Part shown: piece by piece, positions 35,128 to 42,731 of the stretch | Layout of the letters: each line of letters opens with the position of its first letter | Numbering within the stretch: position 1 is the stretch's first letter | From: Sphingomonas sp. HITSZ_GF | GTDB taxonomy: Bacteria; Pseudomonadota; Alphaproteobacteria; Sphingomonadales; Sphingomonadaceae | Direction of reading: 5' to 3' | Assembly: GCF_029543155.1 (NCBI RefSeq) | Contig: NZ_JARQXA010000002.1 | Coordinates: forward strand, 434,001-498,000 | Length of the DNA: 64,000 nucleotides | Program-made: the position numbers and the translations under genes | Notes under the pieces: model-generated | Seen by the model: the letters and a program-made list of their open reading frames with translations, nothing else | Database searches by the model: none | Told to the model about the DNA's origin: nothing

Positions 35128-36101
35128 AGCTTTTCCTCCCGGAGCGGCCGGCTCAGCAGCGCCTCGATCACCTGCCCCACCGGCGCGCCTTCGAGCAGCG
35201 CGTTGACTGCCTCGGTCACCGGCATGTCGACGCCGGCATCCTTGGCGGCCTCGCGCAGCACCGGCGCGGTGAACGCGCCCTCCGCCACGGTCTTGCGATC
35301 GGCCATCAGCTCGGCAGCGCGCTTCCCCTGGCCGAGGCCGAGGCCAAGCGAGAAGTTGCGCGAGTTGGTGGAGGAGCAGGTGAGGACGAGGTCCCCCAGC
35401 CCCGACAGTCCGGTGAGCGTCTCCGCCTGGGCGCCGCGGGCCATGCCGAAGCGCGTCATCTCGGCAAAGCCGCGGGCGATCAGCGCCGAGCGGGCGTTGA
35501 GGCCGAGCCCGGCCCCTTCCACCACGCCGCAGGCGATGGCGAGGACGTTCTTGACCGCGCCGCCGATCTCCGCCCCGACCACGTCGGCGGAGCCATAGGT
35601 ACGGAAGGCGGGGCCGGCGAGACGCTCGGAAAGGCGGGTGCGCAGGGCTTCGTCCTCGCAGGCGAGCGTCACTGCCGTGGGCTTACCCGCCGCCACTTCG
35701 TGCGCGAAGGTGGGGCCGGAGAGCACCGCGAGGGGCGCATCGGGGGCGACCTGGTGGGCCACCTCGCCGACCAGCAGCCTGGAGCCGGCCTCGATCCCCT
35801 TGGCGCAGAGCACCAGCGGCGTGGTGCCGACCTCGATCTCGGACAGGACCGCTCGGACATGCTGGGCCGGGGCGACGACAAGCAACGCTTCCGTATCGCG
35901 AAGTTCACCAAGTTCGCCCGTAGCGCGGATGGTAGGGTTGAGCGGCACACCAGAGAGGAACAGATCGTTCCGGTTGCGGATGTTCACGCTCTCAACGACT
36001 TCGGGCTCACGCGCCCAGAGCAGCACCTCCTGCCCGCCGCGCGCCGCGACCTGGGCCAGCGCGGTGCCCCAGGCGCCGCCACCGATGACTCCGATCCTCA
36101 T
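35124..36101 (-). CDS. gpsA: Glycerol-3-phosphate dehydrogenase [NAD(P)+]
   Basis: A 325-residue enzyme making sn-glycerol 3-phosphate for phospholipids from dihydroxyacetone phosphate. [12 protein letters not shown] binds the nucleotide, [11 protein letters not shown] and [13 protein letters not shown] carry the conserved catalytic Lys, and [12 protein letters not shown] completes the site. The start at 36101 overlaps the tsaD stop (ATGA). Confidence 0.95.
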   Translation of the reverse strand: MRIGVIGGGAWGTALAQVAARGGQEVLLWAREPEVVESVNIRNRNDLFLSGVPLNPTIRATGELGELRDTEALLVVAPAQHVRAVLSEIEVGTTPLVLCAKGIEAGSRLLVGEVAHQVAPDAPLAVLSGPTFAHEVAAGKPTAVTLACEDEALRTRLSERLAGPAFRTYGSADVVGAEIGGAVKNVLAIACGVVEGAGLGLNARSALIARGFAEMTRFGMARGAQAETLTGLSGLGDLVLTCSSTNSRNFSLGLGLGQGKRAAELMADRKTVAEGAFTAPVLREAAKDAGVDMPVTEAVNALLEGAPVGQVIEALLSRPLREEKL

Positions 36102-37123
36102 GCCTTCACTCCCGCGCCGCGCACCTTCTCCGCATCCGGATCGAGCGGCCAGCGCGCCCGTGCCGGCGTATCGAGCGGATCGCTTTCGCCGGCCAGGAAG
36201 CGCTCCGCCCCCGCCCAGGCGATCATCGCGCCATTGTCGGTGCACAGCCACAGCGGCGGCGCGACGAAGCGCATACCACTTTCCGCGGCCAGCTGTTCCA
36301 GAGCGCCGCGCACCGCCTTGTTCGCCGCGACGCCGCCGGCGACCACCAAAGCCGTCGCCTCGACCTGCGCGATCGCGCGCCGGGTGCGGTCGATCAGACA
36401 ATCCACCACTGCCTGCTGGAAAGAAGCGGCGATATCCTCGGCGCTGTACTGCCCCACCTTGCGTGCAACATCGCTCTTGAGGCCCGCAAAGGAGAAATGC
36501 GGCTCGGCCGAACCGAGCAGGGGGCGCGGCAGCGGCACGGCGCGGGGATCGCCGCGCGAGGCCGCTTCCTCCACCGCGGGGCCGCCGGGAAAGCCGAGCC
36601 CCAGCATCTTGGCCGTCTTGTCGAACGCCTCACCCGCGGCATCGTCGATCGTGGTGGCAAGCCGCCGATAGCGCCCCACCCCCTCGACCAGGAGCAGCTG
36701 GCAATGGCCGCCCGAGACGAGCAGCAGGAGGTAGGGGAATTGCAGGTCCGGATCGCTGAGCCGCGGCGAGAGCGCATGCCCTTCGAGATGGTTGACCGCG
36801 ATCAGCGGCTTGCCCGCGGCCAGCGCCAGCGCCTTGCCGGCGACCAGCCCCACCATGACGCCACCGATCAGCCCGGGTCCGGCAGTGGCGGCAACGGCAT
36901 CGACATCGGCGAGGGTGACGCCCGCTTCCTCGAACGCACCCTCGATCAGCGGGCCGATCGCCTCGACATGCGCGCGCGCCGCAATTTCGGGCACCACCCC
37001 GCCATAGGGGCGATGCGCCGCTTCCTGGCGCGCCAGCTTGTGCGCCAGCACCCGGCCATCGGTAGTGACCAGTGCGGCAGCGGTTTCGTCGCAACTCGAT
37101 TCGAGGCCGAGGATCAGGGCCAT
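36098..37123 (-). CDS. tsaD: tRNA threonylcarbamoyl-adenosine synthase subunit TsaD
   Basis: A 341-residue ASKHA-fold enzyme that adds threonylcarbamoyl to A37 of tRNAs reading ANN codons. [15 protein letters not shown] at the N-terminus, [11 protein letters not shown] with the metal-binding histidines, and [11 protein letters not shown] and [10 protein letters not shown] are diagnostic. It heads an operon with gpsA and is divergent from hemC, a conserved alphaproteobacterial arrangement. Confidence 0.96.
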   Translation of the reverse strand: MALILGLESSCDETAAALVTTDGRVLAHKLARQEAAHRPYGGVVPEIAARAHVEAIGPLIEGAFEEAGVTLADVDAVAATAGPGLIGGVMVGLVAGKALALAAGKPLIAVNHLEGHALSPRLSDPDLQFPYLLLLVSGGHCQLLLVEGVGRYRRLATTIDDAAGEAFDKTAKMLGLGFPGGPAVEEAASRGDPRAVPLPRPLLGSAEPHFSFAGLKSDVARKVGQYSAEDIAASFQQAVVDCLIDRTRRAIAQVEATALVVAGGVAANKAVRGALEQLAAESGMRFVAPPLWLCTDNGAMIAWAGAERFLAGESDPLDTPARARWPLDPDAEKVRGAGVKA

Positions 37124-37208
37124 AATGTTCGTTTCGTACTCCGTTGTTTGCGCATCTAGGGTGTCAGCGCACGATTGTCGAAGTTCTCCCGCCGTTTTGG
37201 TTCACACC

Positions 37209-37237
37209 CGTCACCCCGGCACAAGGCCGGGGTGACG
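37209..37237. repeat. Single palindrome related to the dispersed repeats
   Basis: CGTCACCCCGGC (37209-37220) and GCCGGGGTGACG (37226-37237) are perfect inverted arms around a five-base loop. The GCCGGGGTGACG half resembles the arms of the bipartite repeats. It sits in the 192-base gap between tsaD and hemC. Confidence 0.65.
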
Positions 37238-37315
37238 AAATTGGGCGCGAGTATCTCCGTGCCAACTTCGACGTCCGTTTCGACAAGCGCAAAGGGAGCC
37301 GGTAAGGCACCGCAC

Positions 37316-38230
37316 ATGACCGTTTTCAAACTTGGTACCCGGGGATCGCCGCTCGCGCTGGTGCAGGCGCACCTGGTGCGCGAAGCGCTTGCCGCTGCGA
37401 ACAACCTGCCCCTTTCGGACATCGAGATCGTCGTGATCCGGACCACCGGCGACAAGGTGCAGGACCGGCCGCTCGCCGAGATCGGCGGCAAGGCGCTGTG
37501 GACCAAGGAGCTCGACCGCGCGCTGCTCGCCGGCGAGATCGATGCCTCGGTCCATTCGATGAAGGACGTCGAGACCTTCCGGCCCGACATGATCGCGATC
37601 GCCGCAGTGCTGGCGCGCGCCGATGTGCGCGACCGGCTGGTGGGCGCCGCCTCGATCGATGCGATCCCCCAGGGCGGCGTGCTGGGCACCAGCTCGCCGC
37701 GCCGCGCGGCGCAGGTGAAGCGCCTGCGGCCCGACCTGTCGGTGGTGCTGTTCCGCGGCAATGTCGATACGCGGCTGGCCAAGCTCGCCGCGGGCGAGGC
37801 CGATGCGACCCTGCTCGCTGCCGCCGGGCTGGAGCGGCTGGGACGCCATGACGTCGGCACCGAGATCCCCACCAACGTGCTGCTGCCCGCCCCGGCGCAG
37901 GGCGCAGTGGGCGTGGAGATTCGCGCCGACGACGCCCGGGCGCGCGAGCTGGTCGGCGCGATCGACCATGCCGAGACCCATGCCTGTGTCCGCGCCGAGC
38001 GCGGGCTGCTCGCCGCGCTCAAGGCCGATTGCCATTCGCCGGTGGCGGCGCTGGCCAGCATCGAGGGCGCGATCCTGACGCTGGAGGCCGAGCTGCTGAG
38101 CGAGGATGGCGCCGAGCATGTCCATGGCGCGATCGAAGGCGCGCCGCTCGACGCCGCGCTGCCCGCCGCACTGGCGCACGACCTGCTGGCACGGGCACCC
38201 GAGGCGGTGCGGCGCCTGTTCGACGGATGA
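37316..38230 (+). CDS. hemC: Porphobilinogen deaminase
   Basis: A 304-residue enzyme joining four porphobilinogens into hydroxymethylbilane. LGTRGSPLALVQA, HSMKDV, GTSSPRRAAQ and FRGNVDTRLAKL are conserved, and Cys239 in CHSPVAAL carries the dipyrromethane cofactor. The start at 37316 gives MTVFKLGTRGSP. hemD overlaps its stop. Confidence 0.96.
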   Translation: MTVFKLGTRGSPLALVQAHLVREALAAANNLPLSDIEIVVIRTTGDKVQDRPLAEIGGKALWTKELDRALLAGEIDASVHSMKDVETFRPDMIAIAAVLARADVRDRLVGAASIDAIPQGGVLGTSSPRRAAQVKRLRPDLSVVLFRGNVDTRLAKLAAGEADATLLAAAGLERLGRHDVGTEIPTNVLLPAPAQGAVGVEIRADDARARELVGAIDHAETHACVRAERGLLAALKADCHSPVAALASIEGAILTLEAELLSEDGAEHVHGAIEGAPLDAALPAALAHDLLARAPEAVRRLFDG

Positions 38231-38895
38231 GCCGACCGATCGCCGTGCTGCGGCCCGAGCCGGGCAACCGCGTGACCGCATCGGCGATCGAGGCGGCGGG
38301 GCGCGTCGCCCTGCGGCTGCCGCTGTTCACCGCCAGGCCGGTGCCCTGGACCGCGCCCGACGCGGCAGGCTTTGACGCGCTGCTGCTGACCAGCGCCAAT
38401 GCGGTGCGCCATGGCGGGCCGGCGCTCGACGCGCTGCTGGGCCTGCCCGTCCATGCCGTGGGCCATGTCACCGCCGAGGCGGCGCGGCGGATCGGCTTTC
38501 GCATCGCGCATATCGGCGAAGCGGGCGCCGCCGAGCTGGTCGCGGCGGCCGAAGCGGCAGGCGTGACGCGTGCGCTGCTGCTCGGCGGACGCGAGCGGAT
38601 GCTCGAGGCGGGCGGCGTGGTCGCCCAGGCGATCACCGTCTATGCCAGCGAGGCGCTGGAGATCGAGCCTGACCAGGCGGTGCGGCTGCGCGGCACGGTG
38701 GTGCTGGTCCAGTCGCCCCGGGCCGGCGCTCGGCTGGCCGAGCTGGTGGCGCCCGATCACCGCGCGATCACCAGCATCGCCGCGATCAGCGCGCGCGCGG
38801 CCGAGGCGGCAGGCGCCGGCTGGCGGCGGATCGAGATCGCCCGCGATCGGCGTCCCGACACGCTGATCGAGCTCGCGCTGCAGCTCGCCGATTGA
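38227..38895 (+). CDS. hemD: Uroporphyrinogen-III synthase
   Basis: A 222-residue HemD, a poorly conserved family. Position directly after hemC (ATGA overlap) plus IAVLRPEPGN, LLLTSANAVRHGG and VYASEALE in the typical places support it. It closes the linear tetrapyrrole with inversion of ring D. The following gene is the mitofilin homologue, in the usual alphaproteobacterial order. Confidence 0.88.
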   Translation: MSRPIAVLRPEPGNRVTASAIEAAGRVALRLPLFTARPVPWTAPDAAGFDALLLTSANAVRHGGPALDALLGLPVHAVGHVTAEAARRIGFRIAHIGEAGAAELVAAAEAAGVTRALLLGGRERMLEAGGVVAQAITVYASEALEIEPDQAVRLRGTVVLVQSPRAGARLAELVAPDHRAITSIAAISARAAEAAGAGWRRIEIARDRRPDTLIELALQLAD

Positions 38896-38940
38896 GCGCA
38901 CGCATTGACCGGAAGCTTTGCCCCGGCGAATAAGGACCCC

Positions 38941-39777
38941 ATGAGCGACGAGACCCTCGCGCCCCCGCCGCGCATTCCCTGGTGGCGCAGCGCCAGCCTG
39001 ATCGGAACGATCGCCTTTCTGGGCGGAGTCGGCGTGACGCTGGGCGCCTTCGGCCTGGCCGGCGGGCTTTCGCCGCACGACGCGGCTCCGGCACCGCTGC
39101 CGAGCCCCAGCGCCAGCAGCCAGCCGAGCATACCGGCGCTGCCGCCCGGCACCGACCTGGCGACGCTTGCCGCGCGCGAGACGGCGCTGGCCGGCAAGCT
39201 CGACCAGATCGAGCTGCGGATGAAGGACGCCGATGCCAGCGCCCGCGGCGCCGCCGGCTATGCGACGCGCGCCGAGCGGATGATGGTCGCCTTTGCCACG
39301 CGCCGCGCGATCGAGCGCGGCCAGCCGCTGGGGCCGCTGGAGAACCAGCTGCGCACCCGCTTCGGCGAGCGCAACAACGAAGCGGTGGCGGCGATCCTGC
39401 GCGCCGCGGCCCAACCGGTGACGCTGGAGGATCTGCGCCTCGCGCTCGATGCGCTGAGCCCGCGCCTGGCCAACGACCCGAATGACAGCCTGTGGAACCG
39501 GGTGCGCCGGATGCTCGGCAATCTGGTGGTGCTGCGCCAGGCCGATACGCCGAGCCCGCTGCCCGCCGAGCGGCTGCGCCGGGCGCGGCGCGCGCTCGAT
39601 CGCGGCGATGTCGAGGCGGCGCTGGCCGAAGTGGCGCACCTTCCCGGCGTGGCGCTGGCGGAGAGCTGGACCAGCGCCGCGCGCCGCTATGTCGCCGCGC
39701 GCACCGCGCTCACCGAGATCGAGCGGGCGGCAATGGACCTACCGCCACCGCTGGCCCCTGCCCCCCAGGCGGGATAG
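38941..39777 (+). CDS. Mitofilin/Mic60-like membrane protein
   Basis: A 278-residue protein with a cytoplasmic N-terminus, one membrane segment (about 14-38), a proline/serine-rich stretch, a coiled coil (about 65-100) and a C-terminal mitofilin-like part with LWNRVRRMLGNLVVLR and RARRALDRGDVEAALAEV. Alphaproteobacterial relatives of mitochondrial Mic60 occur just after hemCD and can shape intracytoplasmic membranes. AAGGA precedes the ATG at 38941. The coiled coil is shorter than in eukaryotic Mic60. Confidence 0.78.
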   Translation: MSDETLAPPPRIPWWRSASLIGTIAFLGGVGVTLGAFGLAGGLSPHDAAPAPLPSPSASSQPSIPALPPGTDLATLAARETALAGKLDQIELRMKDADASARGAAGYATRAERMMVAFATRRAIERGQPLGPLENQLRTRFGERNNEAVAAILRAAAQPVTLEDLRLALDALSPRLANDPNDSLWNRVRRMLGNLVVLRQADTPSPLPAERLRRARRALDRGDVEAALAEVAHLPGVALAESWTSAARRYVAARTALTEIERAAMDLPPPLAPAPQAG

Positions 39778-39864
39778 CCGCACCGCATACCCCATGAAGC
39801 CCTCCCGACACGCATCGGGGGCGGGAGCCGTTAGGACGGCCGAGAACAGCAAAGGACGAGGAAG

Positions 39865-41049
39865 ATGGCAGAGATGGGCCGGTTCGACTGGGCAGACCCC
39901 TTCGGGCTCGACGCGCAGCTCACCGACGAGGAGCGGATGGTCCGCGACGCCGCGCGCGACTATGCGCAGGGCGAGCTGCTGCCGCGCGTCACCAAGGCCT
40001 TTCTCGACGAGGATTTCGACCGCGAGATCATGCGCGAGATGGGCCAGCTCGGCCTGCTCGGCGCGACCATCCCCGAAGCCTATGGCGGCGCTGGCCTTGG
40101 CTATGTCTCCTATGGCCTGGTGGCGCGCGAAGTGGAGCGGGTCGATTCGGGCTATCGCTCGGCGATGTCGGTGCAGAGCTCGCTCGTGATGCACCCGATC
40201 AATGCCTATGGCACCGAGGCGCAGAAGCAGAAATACCTGCCCAGGCTGGCGAGCGGCGAATGGGTGGGCTGTTTCGGGCTGACCGAGCCCGATGCCGGCT
40301 CCGATCCCGGCGGCATGCGCACCCGCGCCGCCAAGATCGACGGCGGCTATCGCCTGACCGGCTCGAAGATGTGGATCACCAATTCGCCGATCGCCGACGT
40401 CTTCGTCGTCTGGGCGAAGAGCGAGGCGCATGGCGGCGGGATCAAGGGCTTCGTGCTCGAAAAGGGCATGAAGGGGCTCTCGGCGCCGAAGATCGAAGGC
40501 AAGCTGAGCCTGCGCGCCTCGATCACCGGCGAGATCGTGATGGACGGGGTGGAAGTGAGCGAAGACGCGCTGCTGCCCGAGGTGCAGGGGCTGAAGGGAC
40601 CGTTCGGCTGCCTCAACCGGGCGCGTTACGGCATCGCCTGGGGCAGCATGGGCGCAGCCGAGGCGTGCATGCACGCGGCGCGGCAATACACGCTCGACCG
40701 CGCGCAGTTCGGCAAGCCGCTCGCCGCCAACCAGCTGGTGCAGCTCAAGCTCGCCAATATGGAGACCGAGATCGCGCTCGGGCTGCAAGCCGCTTTGCGC
40801 TGTGGCCGCATGTTCGACGAAGGCACGCTGGCGCCCGAGGCGATCAGCATCATCAAGCGCAACAATTGCGGCAAAGCGCTCGATATCGCCCGCATCGCCC
40901 GCGACATGCATGGCGGCAACGGCATCTCGGCCGAATTCCATGTGATGCGCCACGCGATCAACCTCGAGACGGTCAACACCTATGAAGGCACGCACGACGT
41001 GCACGGGCTGATCCTGGGCCGCGCGATCACCGGGATCGCGGCGTTCTGA
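39865..41049 (+). CDS. gcdH: Acyl-CoA dehydrogenase, probable glutaryl-CoA dehydrogenase
   Basis: A 394-residue flavoenzyme. [13 protein letters not shown] and [18 protein letters not shown] form the FAD and substrate regions. [20 protein letters not shown] near the C-terminus is the hallmark of glutaryl-CoA dehydrogenase, with the catalytic Glu at 374. It would convert glutaryl-CoA to crotonyl-CoA in lysine/tryptophan or glutarate breakdown. The CoA-transferase two genes downstream fits, since such transferases can activate glutarate. AAGGACGAGGAAG precedes the ATG. Confidence 0.85.
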   Translation: MAEMGRFDWADPFGLDAQLTDEERMVRDAARDYAQGELLPRVTKAFLDEDFDREIMREMGQLGLLGATIPEAYGGAGLGYVSYGLVAREVERVDSGYRSAMSVQSSLVMHPINAYGTEAQKQKYLPRLASGEWVGCFGLTEPDAGSDPGGMRTRAAKIDGGYRLTGSKMWITNSPIADVFVVWAKSEAHGGGIKGFVLEKGMKGLSAPKIEGKLSLRASITGEIVMDGVEVSEDALLPEVQGLKGPFGCLNRARYGIAWGSMGAAEACMHAARQYTLDRAQFGKPLAANQLVQLKLANMETEIALGLQAALRCGRMFDEGTLAPEAISIIKRNNCGKALDIARIARDMHGGNGISAEFHVMRHAINLETVNTYEGTHDVHGLILGRAITGIAAF

Positions 41050-41567
41050 TGGCGCCCGAGCGCCAGCCAGTCCTGGAGGGCGAACGGGTGCTGCTGCGCC
41101 CGAGCACGCCCGGGGACTGGGACGCGCTGTTCGCGGTGGCAAGCGATCCGCTGGTCTGGGAAGTCCATCCGGCGCACGACCGCTGGCAGGAGCCGGTGTT
41201 CCGCGCCTATTTCGACGCCGGCATTGCCAGCGGCGGCGCGCTGACCATAATCGACAAGGCCAGCGGCACGGTGATCGGCTCGTCGCGCTTCGACAATTGG
41301 GACGAAGCCGCCGACGAGATCGAGATCGGCTGGACCTATCTGGCGCGCAGCCACTGGGGCGGCAGCACCAACCGCGAGATCAAGCGGCTGATGCTCGACC
41401 ATATCCACCGCCATGTCCGCACCGCGGTGTTCACCGTCGGCGTCGACAATATCCGCTCGCGGAAAGCGATGGAGAAGATCGGCGGGGTAGCGCGCCCCGG
41501 CACCGTCGACCGGCTGATGGCGGGCGAGATGAAGCCGCATCTGATCTACGAGATCCGCCGGCCATGA
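41049..41567 (+). CDS. GNAT-family N-acetyltransferase (RimJ/RimL-like)
   Basis: A 172-residue acetyltransferase. LEGERVLLRPSTPGDWDALF at the start, EIGWTYLARSHWGGSTNREIK in the acetyl-CoA region and VDNIRSRKAMEKIGGV near the end fit the RimJ/RimL branch. The start overlaps the gcdH stop (TGATG) and the stop overlaps the CoA-transferase start, so it is embedded in this operon. Its acceptor is unknown. Confidence 0.82.
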   Translation: MAPERQPVLEGERVLLRPSTPGDWDALFAVASDPLVWEVHPAHDRWQEPVFRAYFDAGIASGGALTIIDKASGTVIGSSRFDNWDEAADEIEIGWTYLARSHWGGSTNREIKRLMLDHIHRHVRTAVFTVGVDNIRSRKAMEKIGGVARPGTVDRLMAGEMKPHLIYEIRRP

Positions 41568-42670
41568 AGCCGCTGGAGGGGATCAGGGTCGTCGAGCTGG
41601 CGCGCATCCTCGCCGGGCCCTGGTGCGGGCAGCTGCTCGCCGATCTGGGTGCCGAAGTGGTGAAGATCGAGCGGCCCGGCGAAGGCGACGATACCCGCCA
41701 TTGGGGGCCGCCCTTCCTCCACGACGCCGAGGGCGAGAATCGCGACGCCGCCTATTTCCACGCCTGCAACCGCGGCAAGGAGAGCCGGGCGATCGACATC
41801 GCCACGCCCGAGGGGCAGGCGGCGGTGCGCGCGCTGGTGGCCGAGGCGGATGTCGTCATCGAGAACTACAAGGTCGGCGGGCTGGTGAAATACGGGCTCG
41901 ACGCCGCGAGCCTGCGTGCGCTCAACCCCAGGCTGGTGGTCTGCTCGATCACCGGCTTCGGCCAGACCGGCCCCTATGCGCCGCGTGCGGGCTACGACTT
42001 CATCATCCAGGGGATGGGTGGCTTCATGTCGCTGACCGGCGAGCCCGACGGCGCGCCGCAAAAGGCCGGCATCGCCTATGCCGACATCTTCACCGGCGTC
42101 TATTCGGCGGTGGCGATCCTGGCGGCGCTGCGACGTCGGGACGTCACCGGCGACGGCGCGCATATCGACATGGCGCTGCTCGATACCCAGGTGGGCGTGC
42201 TCGCCAACCAGGCGCTCAACTGGATGGCATCGGGCAAGGTGCCGCACCGGATGGGCAACGGCCATGCCAATCTGGTGCCCTATCAGGCGTTCCACGCGAA
42301 GGACGGCGAGCTGATCATCGCGGTGGGCAACGACTTGCAGTTCCGCAAGCTCTGCGGCGTGCTCGGGCTCGATTACGGCAGCGATCCGCGCTTCGCGACC
42401 AATCCGCAGCGCGTTGTGCATCGCGCGCTGCTGGTGCCGCTGCTCGAGGCGGCGATCCGGCAATGGGCCAAGGCCGACCTCTACGAGGCGCTGGAGGCGG
42501 AAGGCGTGCCGGCGGGGGCGATCAACACGATCGACGAGGTGTTCGCCGATCCGCAGGTGGTGGCGCGTGGCATGCGGATCGAGCGCGAGGGCGTGCCTGG
42601 CATCGCTGCGCCGATCGTGATCGACGGCGAACGCATGGCCGCCGACACCGCGAGCCCGAAGCGCCCGTAA
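41564..42670 (+). CDS. CaiB/BaiF-family CoA transferase
   Basis: A 368-residue class III CoA transferase. MKPLEGIRVVELARILAGPWCGQLLADLGAEVVKIERP is the usual N-terminus, and Asp145 in GYDFIIQGMGGFMSLTGEPDG is the predicted catalytic carboxylate. The neighbouring gcdH suggests a succinyl-CoA:glutarate type activity, as in human SUGCT. This is inference from context. It ends just before a strong hairpin. Confidence 0.85.
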   Translation: MKPLEGIRVVELARILAGPWCGQLLADLGAEVVKIERPGEGDDTRHWGPPFLHDAEGENRDAAYFHACNRGKESRAIDIATPEGQAAVRALVAEADVVIENYKVGGLVKYGLDAASLRALNPRLVVCSITGFGQTGPYAPRAGYDFIIQGMGGFMSLTGEPDGAPQKAGIAYADIFTGVYSAVAILAALRRRDVTGDGAHIDMALLDTQVGVLANQALNWMASGKVPHRMGNGHANLVPYQAFHAKDGELIIAVGNDLQFRKLCGVLGLDYGSDPRFATNPQRVVHRALLVPLLEAAIRQWAKADLYEALEAEGVPAGAINTIDEVFADPQVVARGMRIEREGVPGIAAPIVIDGERMAADTASPKRP

Positions 42671-42674
42671 TGAA

Positions 42675-42704
42675 AAGGGGCGGCTCCTTTCGGAACCGCC
42701 CCTT
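42675..42704. terminator. Bidirectional rho-independent-type terminator
   Basis: AAGGGGCGG (42675-42683) pairs with CCGCCCCTT (42696-42704), and TCC/GGA extends the stem after one mismatch, leaving loop TTTC. CCTTTCCC follows on the plus strand and AAAA precedes for the minus. It separates the convergent CoA-transferase and TonB receptor genes. Confidence 0.75.
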
Positions 42705-42731
42705 CCTTTCCCTAAGCGGGAACCCGCAAGA

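Noticed and set aside
37156..39639. Long minus-strand frame opposite hemC, hemD and mic60
   Set aside because: Antisense shadow of three well supported genes; arginine-, alanine- and glycine-rich with no motif.
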